DNA of 64,000 nt, taken from positions 372,001 through 436,000 of the forward strand of contig NZ_VTYQ01000002.1 of assembly GCF_013113835.1 (NCBI RefSeq), read 5' to 3'. Of this stretch, positions 27,341 to 36,236 are shown in pieces. Every line of letters begins with the position of its first letter. Positions within the stretch are counted from its first letter, which is position 1. The DNA comes from Vibrio sp. RE88. Lineage in GTDB: Bacteria > Pseudomonadota > Gammaproteobacteria > Enterobacterales > Vibrionaceae. Below the pieces are notes generated by a model. That model was not told where the DNA came from and did no database searches. It worked only from the letters and a program-made list of their open reading frames with translations. The translations under genes were made by a program, and so were the position numbers.

Positions 27341-29254
27341 CTACTGATAGGTAATGTTTGTATTTCCTGGGTAGTTCTGGCTCAGCAGACCGGTTTCAAA
27401 TTCATCACATGGCATCGGTTTACCGTAAAAGTAGCCCTGACCATATTCACAGCCTTCACTAATGATGAAGTCTTCATGCGTTTCGCTCTCAATACCTTCA
27501 ACAGTAACAATCAAATTCAGCTTCTTAGCAACGTGAATGATTGAGCGCACGATCTCTTTATCTTCTTCACTTTCATCCAGTTGTTGAACAAAACTTTTGT
27601 CCACTTTAATGGCATCAAAGGGAAATTTCTTCAGATAATTGAACGAAGAATAACCGGTACCAAAGTCATCAAGTGACAATGTCACTCCAAGATTATTTAG
27701 TGCCATCAAGGTATTACGCGCTGTGACTTCATCAGCAATCAAACCACTTTCCGTCACTTCCAGCTCTAAAAACTTAGCGGGTAACTGATACGCATTGAGC
27801 AAATCTTCAATCTGTTCGATGAAGTGAGGATTTTTTAGCTGGATAGCCGATATGTTGACGGCGATTTTAAACTCATCGACATATTCGACCCATTCGGCTG
27901 CTTTCTGAATGGCTGCACGTAAAACAAAGCTACCCACTTCGAAAATCAGCCCATTTTGCTCAGCCATGTGAATGAGTGTTTCATTAGAGATATCGCCAAG
28001 GATAGGGTGGCGCCAACGAAGGAGTGCTTCAGCACCTGTCCATTTGTGTGTAGTTGGTGACACTTTCGGTTGGAAATAGAGCAACAGGTCATCGTTACGA
28101 ACCGCTTGCAGTAAATAGCTTTCCATCTGATTGATGTGTTTCTGTATGTCGGCGATGGCTTGCGAGTAATAGCTGAATTTATGCCCTGAGTCTTTGCAAG
28201 ACTGCATCGCTTCAGATGCGTATTTGAGTAGGCTTTTTGGGCAAAGTGTATCGTTAGTGGTGCTGATACCAATGTATGCATTGAGATGAAGTTTGTCGCC
28301 GTCGATATCAAATTCGGATTGACTCACTTCAACCAATTGGTGGCAGAGGGCGTTCAAGTCGCTGTCGAGTTGAGAAGATTCAAGCAGCAACACCAAGTCG
28401 GTGGAAGTTGGACGCGCAGTCAGGAGTTGATACCGACTTAAATCGCCCAGCCTTTCACTATATTGGACTAAAACTGTTTCCCACGAGCTGTAGCCGTATT
28501 TTGACTGGATTCTTCGGCCATTTGTAAAACCAATATGAATGGCTGCTGCTTGAAGGGAAGGGCTGACCCCCACATCTTTAATGAAGTGCTCCGCTTCGTG
28601 TTCAAGGGCGGAGCGATTTAAAAATCCTGTGCCCAAATCATGTCTTTGTTGATAACGGATCTTTTGCTCAGCGGCGCGCCGTTTGTCTATTTCTTGGTTC
28701 AAAGAATAATTGAGATCGACAAGGTCTTGCGTGCGAGTGTGGACTCTGGATTTTAGCTCTAAGTTGAGGTGTTTCAGCTTTTCATTTTGATACAGAGTTT
28801 TTAGTTGTGACTCGATGGAGTCACGAAAACTTTCTATCAGTTGCTGATATGTCTCTGAAAAGTGATTTTCCTTGTTATCGAGCACGCAGATTGTGCCGAA
28901 CGTATCCCCATTCGGCCAGTTAATAGGGACGCCACAATAAGCCAGCATGCCAAATTTGATATCTGGGTTATCTTGCCATTGTGGGTCAATTTCGGCGTTT
29001 GGGACGATGAGCTGTTTTTGCTTATTGACGACTGTTTCGCAATACAGCCCTTGCCCAAGTTCTTCTGAGTCACCCACACAATAGGGGTGTTGGCCGTTAT
29101 TATTCGATGAAAAAACTTCAATATGTTTTGGGTAAATGCGCATAACTAATGCAGCGGGTACAGACACAATCTCAGCAAGCAGGTCGACAATATTTTGCCA
29201 ACCACTGGTCATTTCGTCAGGAATGACCAAGTTCGAAGTATTTATTTTTGACAT
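27341..29254 (-). CDS. GAF-GGDEF(degenerate)-EAL c-di-GMP phosphodiesterase
   Basis: A 637-residue cytosolic signalling protein: GAF domain (about 15-160), a coiled coil, a GGDEF-like domain (about 200-360) and an EAL domain (about 380-615). The GGDEF site reads RPTSTDLVLLLE, so it has lost cyclase residues. The EAL domain keeps EALLRW, NISAIQL, EVTESG, DDFGTGYSS and KVDKSFVQ, so c-di-GMP hydrolysis is likely. The GAF and dead GGDEF domains are probably sensory. Monocistronic. Confidence 0.92.
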   Translation of the reverse strand: MSKINTSNLVIPDEMTSGWQNIVDLLAEIVSVPAALVMRIYPKHIEVFSSNNNGQHPYCVGDSEELGQGLYCETVVNKQKQLIVPNAEIDPQWQDNPDIKFGMLAYCGVPINWPNGDTFGTICVLDNKENHFSETYQQLIESFRDSIESQLKTLYQNEKLKHLNLELKSRVHTRTQDLVDLNYSLNQEIDKRRAAEQKIRYQQRHDLGTGFLNRSALEHEAEHFIKDVGVSPSLQAAAIHIGFTNGRRIQSKYGYSSWETVLVQYSERLGDLSRYQLLTARPTSTDLVLLLESSQLDSDLNALCHQLVEVSQSEFDIDGDKLHLNAYIGISTTNDTLCPKSLLKYASEAMQSCKDSGHKFSYYSQAIADIQKHINQMESYLLQAVRNDDLLLYFQPKVSPTTHKWTGAEALLRWRHPILGDISNETLIHMAEQNGLIFEVGSFVLRAAIQKAAEWVEYVDEFKIAVNISAIQLKNPHFIEQIEDLLNAYQLPAKFLELEVTESGLIADEVTARNTLMALNNLGVTLSLDDFGTGYSSFNYLKKFPFDAIKVDKSFVQQLDESEEDKEIVRSIIHVAKKLNLIVTVEGIESETHEDFIISEGCEYGQGYFYGKPMPCDEFETGLLSQNYPGNTNITYQ

Positions 29255-29405
29255 ACATTTTTTGTCCCTGGCAGCTTCGCCTTCTTTCCGGGCAATCCTA
29301 GCCCTAATGATAATAATAGTCGCAATTCAGCCGGAAGCGGGAGATGGGGGGATGCTTAGGTGATTACATTCATTCTTATTATTAAGAACGTGAGATGCTA
29401 CGTTT

Positions 29406-29437
29406 AAAAAATTGCCCTGTCAGTAGGACAGGGCAAT
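29406..29437 (-). terminator. Terminator after fabV
   Basis: ATTGCCCTGTC-AGTAG-GACAGGGCAAT, an 11-pair stem followed on the minus strand by a T run. Confidence 0.92.
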
Positions 29438-29481
29438 TAGTCGTCATGATGTCTCTAAAGTGAGACGGGAGTTTGAGACAA

Positions 29482-30678
29482 CTAGCTATGTTTCATAATG
29501 TTTTCAACATCGACTTGTTGACTGTAATCGATGTTATCAAAGTCAAATCCGTTAAGTTTTAGGAACTCTGATTTGAACCCCGCATAATCACCTAACTCTT
29601 TAAAGTTATCAGCATTCATTAGTTTAAGAACGTCGACAACTTGCTGTTGGGTATCTGGGTTAAGCTCCCAGTCATCCATTCGAATCAAGCGTTCGCTGTC
29701 TAGCGGTAGTGAGTTGTGACCGTATAGTTTTTCAGCGAATAATCGCTGCATTTGCTCAATACACCCTTCATGGGTGCCTTTCTTTTTCATTACTTGATAT
29801 AAGGCAAGAATGTACGGCGTCAATCCCGGAATAAACACACTCGCTTTAGTTACTAGTGCTTTACATACCGTCGCATAAGCACCACCACTAAAATTTGCCA
29901 TTTTGAGGTTTAATGCATGGCTCGTCTGGTGCAAATCGATTTTTGCTCTTCCAAGTGTGCCATCAAGGTAGATAGCATGAGTTGTCTCTGGGCCTATGTA
30001 TGAGAAGGCAATGGTTTTGCATCCTTGAGCGATAGACTCAGAGTTAATGAGGGCGTCTATCCACTGCTCCCAATCTTCGCCTCCCATTACTTTACGTGTG
30101 GACTCAGCTTCTTCTTCCGTGGCGGATGTCAGTGATGTTTCAATCCATTGGTCGTGCTCAAGAGAGATGGAAGAACCAGCCACACTTTGACCGATAGGTT
30201 TAATTGTCGAGCGCCAGACATCTTGGCTATCGGGTATGGGCCTTAGACCGCTGGCAACACTATAAATCACCAAGTCCACTTCGCCTTCAAAATAGGTTTC
30301 AATGGCTTCGACAACATCCGCTTTAGTCTGAGAGGAAAAAGCGTCACCTTGAATGTTGATGGCTAAACGTCCTTCTTGCTGCGCATGCTTTTTAAAAAAT
30401 ATGTCATTGAAATAGCCAGCAGATCCCGGCGACTTTTCAGATGGACCGCGTTCAAATGAGACGGAAATGGTATCAGCTTGAGCGCCCCCAAACGTCAAAG
30501 CGATGCGGGATGCGAGGCCAAGGCCTGACGATCCGCCGATGATGAGTACACGTTTAGGGCCGTTTGAGATCGGCTTGGCTTGCTTGGCGTATTCAATCTG
30601 CTGGAGAACAGATTGCTCGCACCCTAGTGGGTGAGCAGAGCGAGCAATCACGCCGTCGATGACTGGTTCAATGATCAT
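29482..30678 (-). CDS. fabV: Enoyl-ACP/enoyl-CoA reductase FabV type
   Basis: Soluble NADH-dependent reductase that completes the elongation cycle of fatty acid synthesis. The 398 residues show the FabV nucleotide motif IIGGSSGLGLASR (about 46-58), D112, and the active site Y-X8-K as Y237 and K246, with Y227 ten residues upstream, all within one or two positions of V. cholerae FabV. The surrounding sequence is clearly diverged from that protein (for instance THAIYLDGTLGRAK in place of TWPIYWHGALGKAK), so it may be a second FabV copy. FabV enzymes are known to resist triclosan. AAGGA precedes the ATG. Confidence 0.92.
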   Translation of the reverse strand: MIIEPVIDGVIARSAHPLGCEQSVLQQIEYAKQAKPISNGPKRVLIIGGSSGLGLASRIALTFGGAQADTISVSFERGPSEKSPGSAGYFNDIFFKKHAQQEGRLAINIQGDAFSSQTKADVVEAIETYFEGEVDLVIYSVASGLRPIPDSQDVWRSTIKPIGQSVAGSSISLEHDQWIETSLTSATEEEAESTRKVMGGEDWEQWIDALINSESIAQGCKTIAFSYIGPETTHAIYLDGTLGRAKIDLHQTSHALNLKMANFSGGAYATVCKALVTKASVFIPGLTPYILALYQVMKKKGTHEGCIEQMQRLFAEKLYGHNSLPLDSERLIRMDDWELNPDTQQQVVDVLKLMNADNFKELGDYAGFKSEFLKLNGFDFDNIDYSQQVDVENIMKHS

Positions 30679-30751
30679 GGAAACATCCTTTTCAATACGG
30701 AGTTTCGCAACATTAACGTAAAGCTAGGTAAAGTTTATTGAGCTAGACCAA

Positions 30752-31351
30752 TTAGAGGTGATTAATTAGCTCACTGGCAACGAATTCTGCGATCCAAGGC
30801 TGAGCGGTTGCTTTTGGATGGAGGCCATCGTCCATCATCCACTCAGGCTTGGTAATGACACCTTCGAGGAAAAATGGCAATAACGGTACGTTGAGCTGCT
30901 TGGCTGTTTCTGGGTAAAGTGCGGAGAATGCCTGAGTGTAGCGTTTCCCGTAGTTGGGTAGCACGTGTATCTGCATCAATAATGGCTCTGAACCGGCATC
31001 CCGTACCATACTGATCAGTTGAGTTAGGTTGCTTTGAATCAGGTTTGGCGGGAAACCTCGTAAACCATCGTTGGCGCCCAGTTCTATCAGTACTGAGTCA
31101 GGTTGATGTTCTTTTAACAATTCAGGTAAACGCGCTAAGCCGTTGCCTGTGGTGTCGCCCGAAATACTGCCGTTAATGACAGTCAGGTTTTTACCTTTTT
31201 TGGACATCACATCAGGTAATAATGTAGGCCATGCTTTTTCAATTGGCATCTGATAGCCTGCACTTAGGCTATCACCTAAAATCAAGAGCTTGGTCGCACT
31301 TGCTGGGTTAACGAAGAAAAGAACAAATACAAAGGAAAGTAATCGAAACAT
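30752..31351 (-). CDS. tesA: Thioesterase I / lysophospholipase L1 (TesA)
   Basis: Periplasmic GDSL-family hydrolase acting on acyl thioesters and lysophospholipids. Starting at MFRLLSFVF gives 199 residues with a signal peptide (cleavage after PASA, residue 19). The blocks are GDSLSAG with nucleophile S28, SGDTTGNG, GANDGLRG, and DGLHP with the catalytic Asp and His. The ATG shares its bases with the start of the divergent ybbA-like gene (CATG), so the two genes start back to back. The tesA-ybbA-ybbP order is as in E. coli. Confidence 0.93.
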   Translation of the reverse strand: MFRLLSFVFVLFFVNPASATKLLILGDSLSAGYQMPIEKAWPTLLPDVMSKKGKNLTVINGSISGDTTGNGLARLPELLKEHQPDSVLIELGANDGLRGFPPNLIQSNLTQLISMVRDAGSEPLLMQIHVLPNYGKRYTQAFSALYPETAKQLNVPLLPFFLEGVITKPEWMMDDGLHPKATAQPWIAEFVASELINHL

Positions 31352-32024
31352 GCATGCATCCGTAATTAAAGCTGAATCACTATCCAAAGTAGTCTCTACT
31401 AATCAGGAACAATTAACAATCCTGGAAAATGTAAATCTTGACATCAAGGAAGGCGAAAGTGTTGCCATTGTGGGTACTTCCGGAGCAGGAAAATCGACGC
31501 TAATGACGTTGTTAGCAGGTCTAGATACCCCGAGTTCAGGTGATGTACATTTACTGGGTAAAACACTGAACACATTGAGTGATGAAGAACGGGCGGCCAT
31601 TCGTAGTGAGTCCGTTGGTTTTGTATTTCAGAGCTTCTTATTGATCCCAAGCCTCAGCGCTTTGGAAAACGTGACCTTGCCTTGTTTACTGAAAGGTGAG
31701 AATGAAGATGTTGAGCGTGCGAAAGCCTTGTTAGCATCGGTTGGCTTAGAGCATCGAATCCATCATTCGCCGTCACAATTATCTGGTGGTGAACAGCAGC
31801 GCGTTGCTCTTGCTCGTGCGTTTATGGTCCAGCCTCAAGTTCTGTTCGCGGACGAACCAACCGGCAATTTAGACCAGCAAACGGCAGCTAAAGTGGTTGA
31901 GCTGTTGTTTGAGCTGAATAAACAGCACGGTACGACTCTGGTGTTAGTCACGCATGATATGAAGCTTGCAGAACTGTGTGATCGCCGTGTTCATATTCAG
32001 GCGGGACATCTGGAGGAATCGTAA
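31350..32024 (+). CDS. ybbA: ABC transporter ATP-binding protein YbbA
   Basis: A 224-residue ATPase of the LolD/MacB-like group, partner of the large permease downstream. Walker A GTSGAGKSTL, Q-loop FVFQSFLLIP, signature LSGGEQQRVALARA, Walker B VLFADEPTGNLD and H-loop VTHD are all intact. The start at MHASVIKAE overlaps the tesA start codon on the opposite strand. Its stop overlaps the permease start (TAATG). Such MacB-type systems move lipids or lipoproteins within the envelope rather than across the membrane (family knowledge). Confidence 0.93.
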   Translation: MHASVIKAESLSKVVSTNQEQLTILENVNLDIKEGESVAIVGTSGAGKSTLMTLLAGLDTPSSGDVHLLGKTLNTLSDEERAAIRSESVGFVFQSFLLIPSLSALENVTLPCLLKGENEDVERAKALLASVGLEHRIHHSPSQLSGGEQQRVALARAFMVQPQVLFADEPTGNLDQQTAAKVVELLFELNKQHGTTLVLVTHDMKLAELCDRRVHIQAGHLEES

Positions 32025-34465
32025 TGGGAACGACCAATTCTCCAACCCTAAATCGCAGGCTGTTTTCCTGGAGCCTGAGTGAAATACGCCATGGCCAGTT
32101 ATGGCCAGTTTCGATTGCTTTGACTTTGATTATCGCCTGTATTTTTGCGTTAACGGCACTTGCAGAGCGAATGGAACAGGTTGTCGTGAAGCAGGGAAAA
32201 GAGGCGCTGACGGCAGACACTGTTTTCGCAACGGCTAACCCAATCCCCGATACGCTCTATAAAGCAACCAATGACGCTGGACTTGCAACTTCAACTCAAA
32301 CTCGCTTTGCGACCATGGCATTTAGCGACCAGAGCATGAAACTGATTACGGTTAAATCCGTTGACAGTGCTTATCCGTTACGTGGTGAGATGGTGCTGTC
32401 CGATGACCAACAAGAGTTCAGCACCGTTAAGCCTGGCGAGCTATGGCTTGATGAACGACTTTTCTCCCAATTGGATGTTACTATTGGTGACAGTGTCACT
32501 GTTGGTGACGCTGACTTTACCGTTACTGGGCGCATTATTGAAGAGCCTGGCTTAAGTTTTAATCCTTTCCAGCAGATGCCTTCAGCATTTATCCATAATT
32601 CTGATTTGGATAAGACCGGCGCTGTTCAGTTAGGAAGTCGAGTTCGTTTTAGCCTATTTATCAATGGTGAAGAATCCGACATTGAGCAGGTCAAACAGTC
32701 AATTGAGCTAACGCCTAGTGACCGCTGGCGCGATCAAAATAGCGCTAGCCGAACCAATGAAGTGTTTCAGCGCACTGAGCAATACCTCTCCTTAACGGTG
32801 GCGATTGTTGTCATCATGGCAGCAACCACCTTAGTTTTGACCTGCCAGCATTACGTGGCAACGCGTCGGAAAACGATCTCTATGCTTAAAAGCCTTGGCG
32901 CCAGTAAGCGCTGGATCGGTCGTTGGCTAGGCATGCAGGTTGTGATCTTACTGACCAGTGCGTCTGTGATAGGGGTTATTATCGGTATCGCGCTTGAATA
33001 CCTGCTTCGCATACCGCTTGTGGATTTGCTACCCAATCCTTTGCCGGGTTATGGGTTACAACCCGCGTTTTTATCAATTATCACCAGTATTCTGATCGCT
33101 GTCCCGGCGTTGGGTATTCCTTTATTAAGCTTGCTCAATGTCAGTGCTGTGGACGTAATGCAGTCACAAGCAACGGCAGAGAAAAGCCGCAAAACCAGTT
33201 GGCTTGTATTAGTGCCTATCGTCCCAATGCTGTTTGTTTATCGTGAAAACACACTGGTCTGGATCGTTCTAGGGGGGATGATTGCCTTATTTGCTGCGCT
33301 TGCAGTCGTGAGCTTAATTGTCACCAGAATGTTGGGCCGTCTTCCGTTGTCGACGTCATTCAAACTTGCACTCAGTCGAATTAACCGCTCGTCGCTTGCT
33401 ACAGGCATCCAGTTCGGCGCACTGGCGCTGTCGTTAATGTTGTTGGCCGTTATGTGGCTGGTTCGAACCGATCTGTTGTCTGATTGGCAAAAAACGATCC
33501 CTGAAAATGCACCAAACGCGTTTGCTCTGAATATTGCACCATATGAGAAAGACGCCTATTTGAGCGTATTAGATGAGCACAATATTGAGCGTTCAAGAGA
33601 TTACCCAATTATTCGTGGGCGTTTGACCGAAATTAATGGTGCTGATGCCAAAGAACAGGCTCAAGGAGAAGAGGGCAGCGACGTACTGCGACGAGAGATC
33701 AACTTTACCTTCGGTACAGAAAACCCAGAACATAACACTATTCTCCAAGGAGAATGGTCTGAGAGTAATGGTGTATCTGTTGAATCGGATATCGCTGAAG
33801 ACTTTAATTTCAAGTTGGGTGATGAGCTTAAGTTTGTGATCAACAGTCAGGTTGTTACTGCGAAAGTGAATAGCATCCGTCACGTTGAATGGCGTGATAT
33901 GAAGCCTAACTTCTACTTCATTTTTACACCAGATGTACTAGAGAGCATCCCTGCGACCTACTTGGTGAGCTTTAGGGTGGAAGACCAGCATAATGGAGTT
34001 TTGAATGAGCTATCTCGAAGCCATCCTACGGTGAGTTTAATGGACATTCGCAGTATGGGTGCAAAAATTCAGGAACTACTCACGCAAATTGTTTGGTCTA
34101 TTACCGTACTTGCGGCGTTAGGTGTGATTGCTGGTGTGTTGTTGATATTCACTTTGTTACGCCTGAGCTTGGGTCAGAGACAATCTGAAATACAGTTGTA
34201 CCGCACACTAGGCGCAAGTAAAAAGAGGGTAACCCGAACCATTTGGGCTGAATATGGATTAATGGCGCTTGTGGCAGGGTTGATCGCCACAATTGGCGCA
34301 GAAGCTGTGGTAGGGGGCATTATGTCATTTGGATTTGATCTTTCTCCCAACCTCCATTTTTCACTCTGGTTTGCACTTCCTTTGGTGACTTTTTGCACAC
34401 TTGCGCTGGTTGTGAACAGTCTGATAAAACGGCTGCTAGTCCCTATAAATAAAGAGTTTAACTAA
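32024..34465 (+). CDS. ybbP: ABC transporter permease YbbP (FtsX-like)
   Basis: An 813-residue inner-membrane permease with two FtsX domains. One TM lies near residue 30, a large periplasmic domain follows, a block of TMs runs from about residue 245 to 480 (IVVIMAATTLVLTC onwards, with EYLLRIPLVDLLPNPLPG), then a second periplasmic domain and three C-terminal TMs. Translation is coupled to ybbA by one-base overlap. The proximity to tesA suggests a link with lipid turnover (inference). Confidence 0.92.
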   Translation: MGTTNSPTLNRRLFSWSLSEIRHGQLWPVSIALTLIIACIFALTALAERMEQVVVKQGKEALTADTVFATANPIPDTLYKATNDAGLATSTQTRFATMAFSDQSMKLITVKSVDSAYPLRGEMVLSDDQQEFSTVKPGELWLDERLFSQLDVTIGDSVTVGDADFTVTGRIIEEPGLSFNPFQQMPSAFIHNSDLDKTGAVQLGSRVRFSLFINGEESDIEQVKQSIELTPSDRWRDQNSASRTNEVFQRTEQYLSLTVAIVVIMAATTLVLTCQHYVATRRKTISMLKSLGASKRWIGRWLGMQVVILLTSASVIGVIIGIALEYLLRIPLVDLLPNPLPGYGLQPAFLSIITSILIAVPALGIPLLSLLNVSAVDVMQSQATAEKSRKTSWLVLVPIVPMLFVYRENTLVWIVLGGMIALFAALAVVSLIVTRMLGRLPLSTSFKLALSRINRSSLATGIQFGALALSLMLLAVMWLVRTDLLSDWQKTIPENAPNAFALNIAPYEKDAYLSVLDEHNIERSRDYPIIRGRLTEINGADAKEQAQGEEGSDVLRREINFTFGTENPEHNTILQGEWSESNGVSVESDIAEDFNFKLGDELKFVINSQVVTAKVNSIRHVEWRDMKPNFYFIFTPDVLESIPATYLVSFRVEDQHNGVLNELSRSHPTVSLMDIRSMGAKIQELLTQIVWSITVLAALGVIAGVLLIFTLLRLSLGQRQSEIQLYRTLGASKKRVTRTIWAEYGLMALVAGLIATIGAEAVVGGIMSFGFDLSPNLHFSLWFALPLVTFCTLALVVNSLIKRLLVPINKEFN

Positions 34466-34474
34466 CTCACCAGT

Positions 34475-34531
34475 GGCTAAGTTATCCAGTTATCCACAAA
34501 ATCAGTGGATAAAGTTTGGGATAACTTAGCC
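34475..34531. repeat. Nested inverted repeat with four TTATCC (DnaA-box-like) motifs
   Basis: Outer arms GGCTAAGTTATCC (34475-34487) and GGATAACTTAGCC (34519-34531) are perfect complements. Inner arms TTATCCAC (34490-34497) and GTGGATAA (34505-34512) also pair perfectly. Each arm holds two TTATCC boxes; the 9-mer at 34490-34498 is TTATCCACA, identical to the E. coli DnaA box, and 34504-34512 is one mismatch away. No T run follows, so it is not an ordinary terminator. Confidence 0.7.
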
Positions 34532-34754
34532 TGTAGATAACTCCTCATTTCCTCCGAAGCCAATAAGCATAATGTTTAGAGGATTTTTGTTATTCACAGT
34601 GACAATTTTTCTTCTTTTCACAAGATATGAGTCAAGCGTTTTTTTTCATTTTTTTTACTTGAAATTGTCATATTTATCCCCTTCAAAAAATGTGATTTTC
34701 TTAGACGCACAAACTCAGTAAAATGTGCTGAGAATGAATAAATTAGCAACATAA

Positions 34755-36194
34755 ATGCAGTCTGATAATACTAAAGTTAATACGCCTACTGTCGCTGTAA
34801 TCGGTGGAGGCATCGCGGGTTCGACCGCAGCCTTGCACTTGGCAGAAATCGGTATAAATGTTGTGTTGCTTGAAAAAGGCAAAACTTTAATCAGTGGCCC
34901 ACCAATTTGTCATTTGCATGCTGGTGGAAATTTGTACAGAGAGATCTCAACTTCTCAATGCATCGAGCTGTTAAAACAATCCATCGAATCCGTTCGTCTT
35001 TATCCACATACGATTAATCGCCGGCCAACAGTCATTGCTGTACCGTACAGTGACGGTGGTAGCCCTGAAGAGCTGTATGAACGTCTAATTACCATACAGA
35101 AATGCTATCAGGAGCTAGTCGATTCAGACCCAGCGAATCAAGTGTTGGGCAAACCTAGTGATTATTACAAGTTCTACGGCCGTGATGAGCTGGAAGAACT
35201 TGCCAGTCGCACTCAACCTAAACAACCAAAGCATGTTGATGATTGGATGATCCCTTTTGCGAAATCAGCGGACTTGGAGTCCTTGAAGTTTCCGGTTGTG
35301 GCCGTTCAGGAACACGGTTGGAGCGTATTTCGTATTGCAGCATCCGCGACGTTAGCGCTTGAGTCAATCAACCACTGTCAGCTGTTAACCGAAACACAGG
35401 TCATTGGCCTCGACAATACTGAGACTGGCTGGCGCGTAGAGTGTATGGATGCCCAAGGGCAACAATCCGTTTTGGACGTTGACTACTTAATCAATGCCTG
35501 TGGATACGAAACAGGAAACATTGATGATTTGGCGCAAAAACCGAGGAATCGATTGGTTGAGTTCAAAGCGGCTTATGTCACCCGGTGGGACGAATGTAAT
35601 GAGCTTTGGCCAGAAGTTATTTTCCATGGCCCTAGAGGAACACCCAAGGGCATGGCGCAGTTAACGCCTTACCCTAATGGTGTATTTCAGTTGCATGGTA
35701 TGACGAAAGACATCACCTTGTTTGATGACGGCTTGGTTGCTTCCGGCGAGCAGTCTTCTCAGCCAACACTTCCACTTAGGTTGAAGCGCAAAATTCAACA
35801 AGGTTGGGATGAACCTGTTGTATTGGAGCGCACGAGGCGCGCTATCGAGCACATGGCTAATTTCGTACCTGACTACAAGACAGCCCATGAATTTGGCACG
35901 CCTTTGTTTGGCGCTCAGCAGATTCCGGGTTCAGATGAGACCCTTAGAGCGGCAGATGTCACCTTTGAGGGGCATCACTATGCAAGAATCGAAGTGGTAA
36001 AAGGTTCTTCCGCTCTAGAAGCCGCCATTAAGTTAGTGGAAGAGTGGGCGCTGTTTGATTACCAAGGCGCGTCTATTGAGTCTCTTCATCCTGTGAGCAT
36101 GTCACTGGATCCGAAAGTTATTGAGTCCAAAGCGGAAGAATTGGCAAGAATGCGAGATTACCCGCCAGAGCTAGCTAACGTTTATGGTCAATAA
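34755..36194 (+). CDS. FAD-dependent oxidoreductase (DAO family)
   Basis: A 479-residue flavoprotein with the dinucleotide motif VAVIGGGIAGSTAALHLAEIG at about residues 13-33 (split by the usual glycine pattern GxGxxG) and EKG acidic residue at the end of beta-2. The C-terminal part carries FEGHHYARIEVVKGSSALEA. The DAO fold suggests oxidation of an amine, amino acid or hydroxyacid, but the substrate is not readable. It is convergent with pxpCBA and shares a terminator with it, so a link with amino-acid turnover is possible but unproven. Confidence 0.8.
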   Translation: MQSDNTKVNTPTVAVIGGGIAGSTAALHLAEIGINVVLLEKGKTLISGPPICHLHAGGNLYREISTSQCIELLKQSIESVRLYPHTINRRPTVIAVPYSDGGSPEELYERLITIQKCYQELVDSDPANQVLGKPSDYYKFYGRDELEELASRTQPKQPKHVDDWMIPFAKSADLESLKFPVVAVQEHGWSVFRIAASATLALESINHCQLLTETQVIGLDNTETGWRVECMDAQGQQSVLDVDYLINACGYETGNIDDLAQKPRNRLVEFKAAYVTRWDECNELWPEVIFHGPRGTPKGMAQLTPYPNGVFQLHGMTKDITLFDDGLVASGEQSSQPTLPLRLKRKIQQGWDEPVVLERTRRAIEHMANFVPDYKTAHEFGTPLFGAQQIPGSDETLRAADVTFEGHHYARIEVVKGSSALEAAIKLVEEWALFDYQGASIESLHPVSMSLDPKVIESKAEELARMRDYPPELANVYGQ

Positions 36195-36228
36195 TGAAAA
36201 AGCTCCCGAAATTGGGAGCTTTTTCATT
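36193..36228. terminator. Bidirectional terminator
   Basis: AATGAAAAAGCTCCC-GAAATT-GGGAGCTTTTTCATT, a 15-pair perfect stem between the convergent oxidoreductase and pxpC genes, with A and T runs for both directions. Confidence 0.95.
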
Positions 36229-36236
36229 AGTAGAAG

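Noticed and set aside
34475..34531. DnaA-box cluster as a replication origin
   Set aside because: No dnaA, rctB, parAB or long repeat array is nearby, and only four boxes are present.
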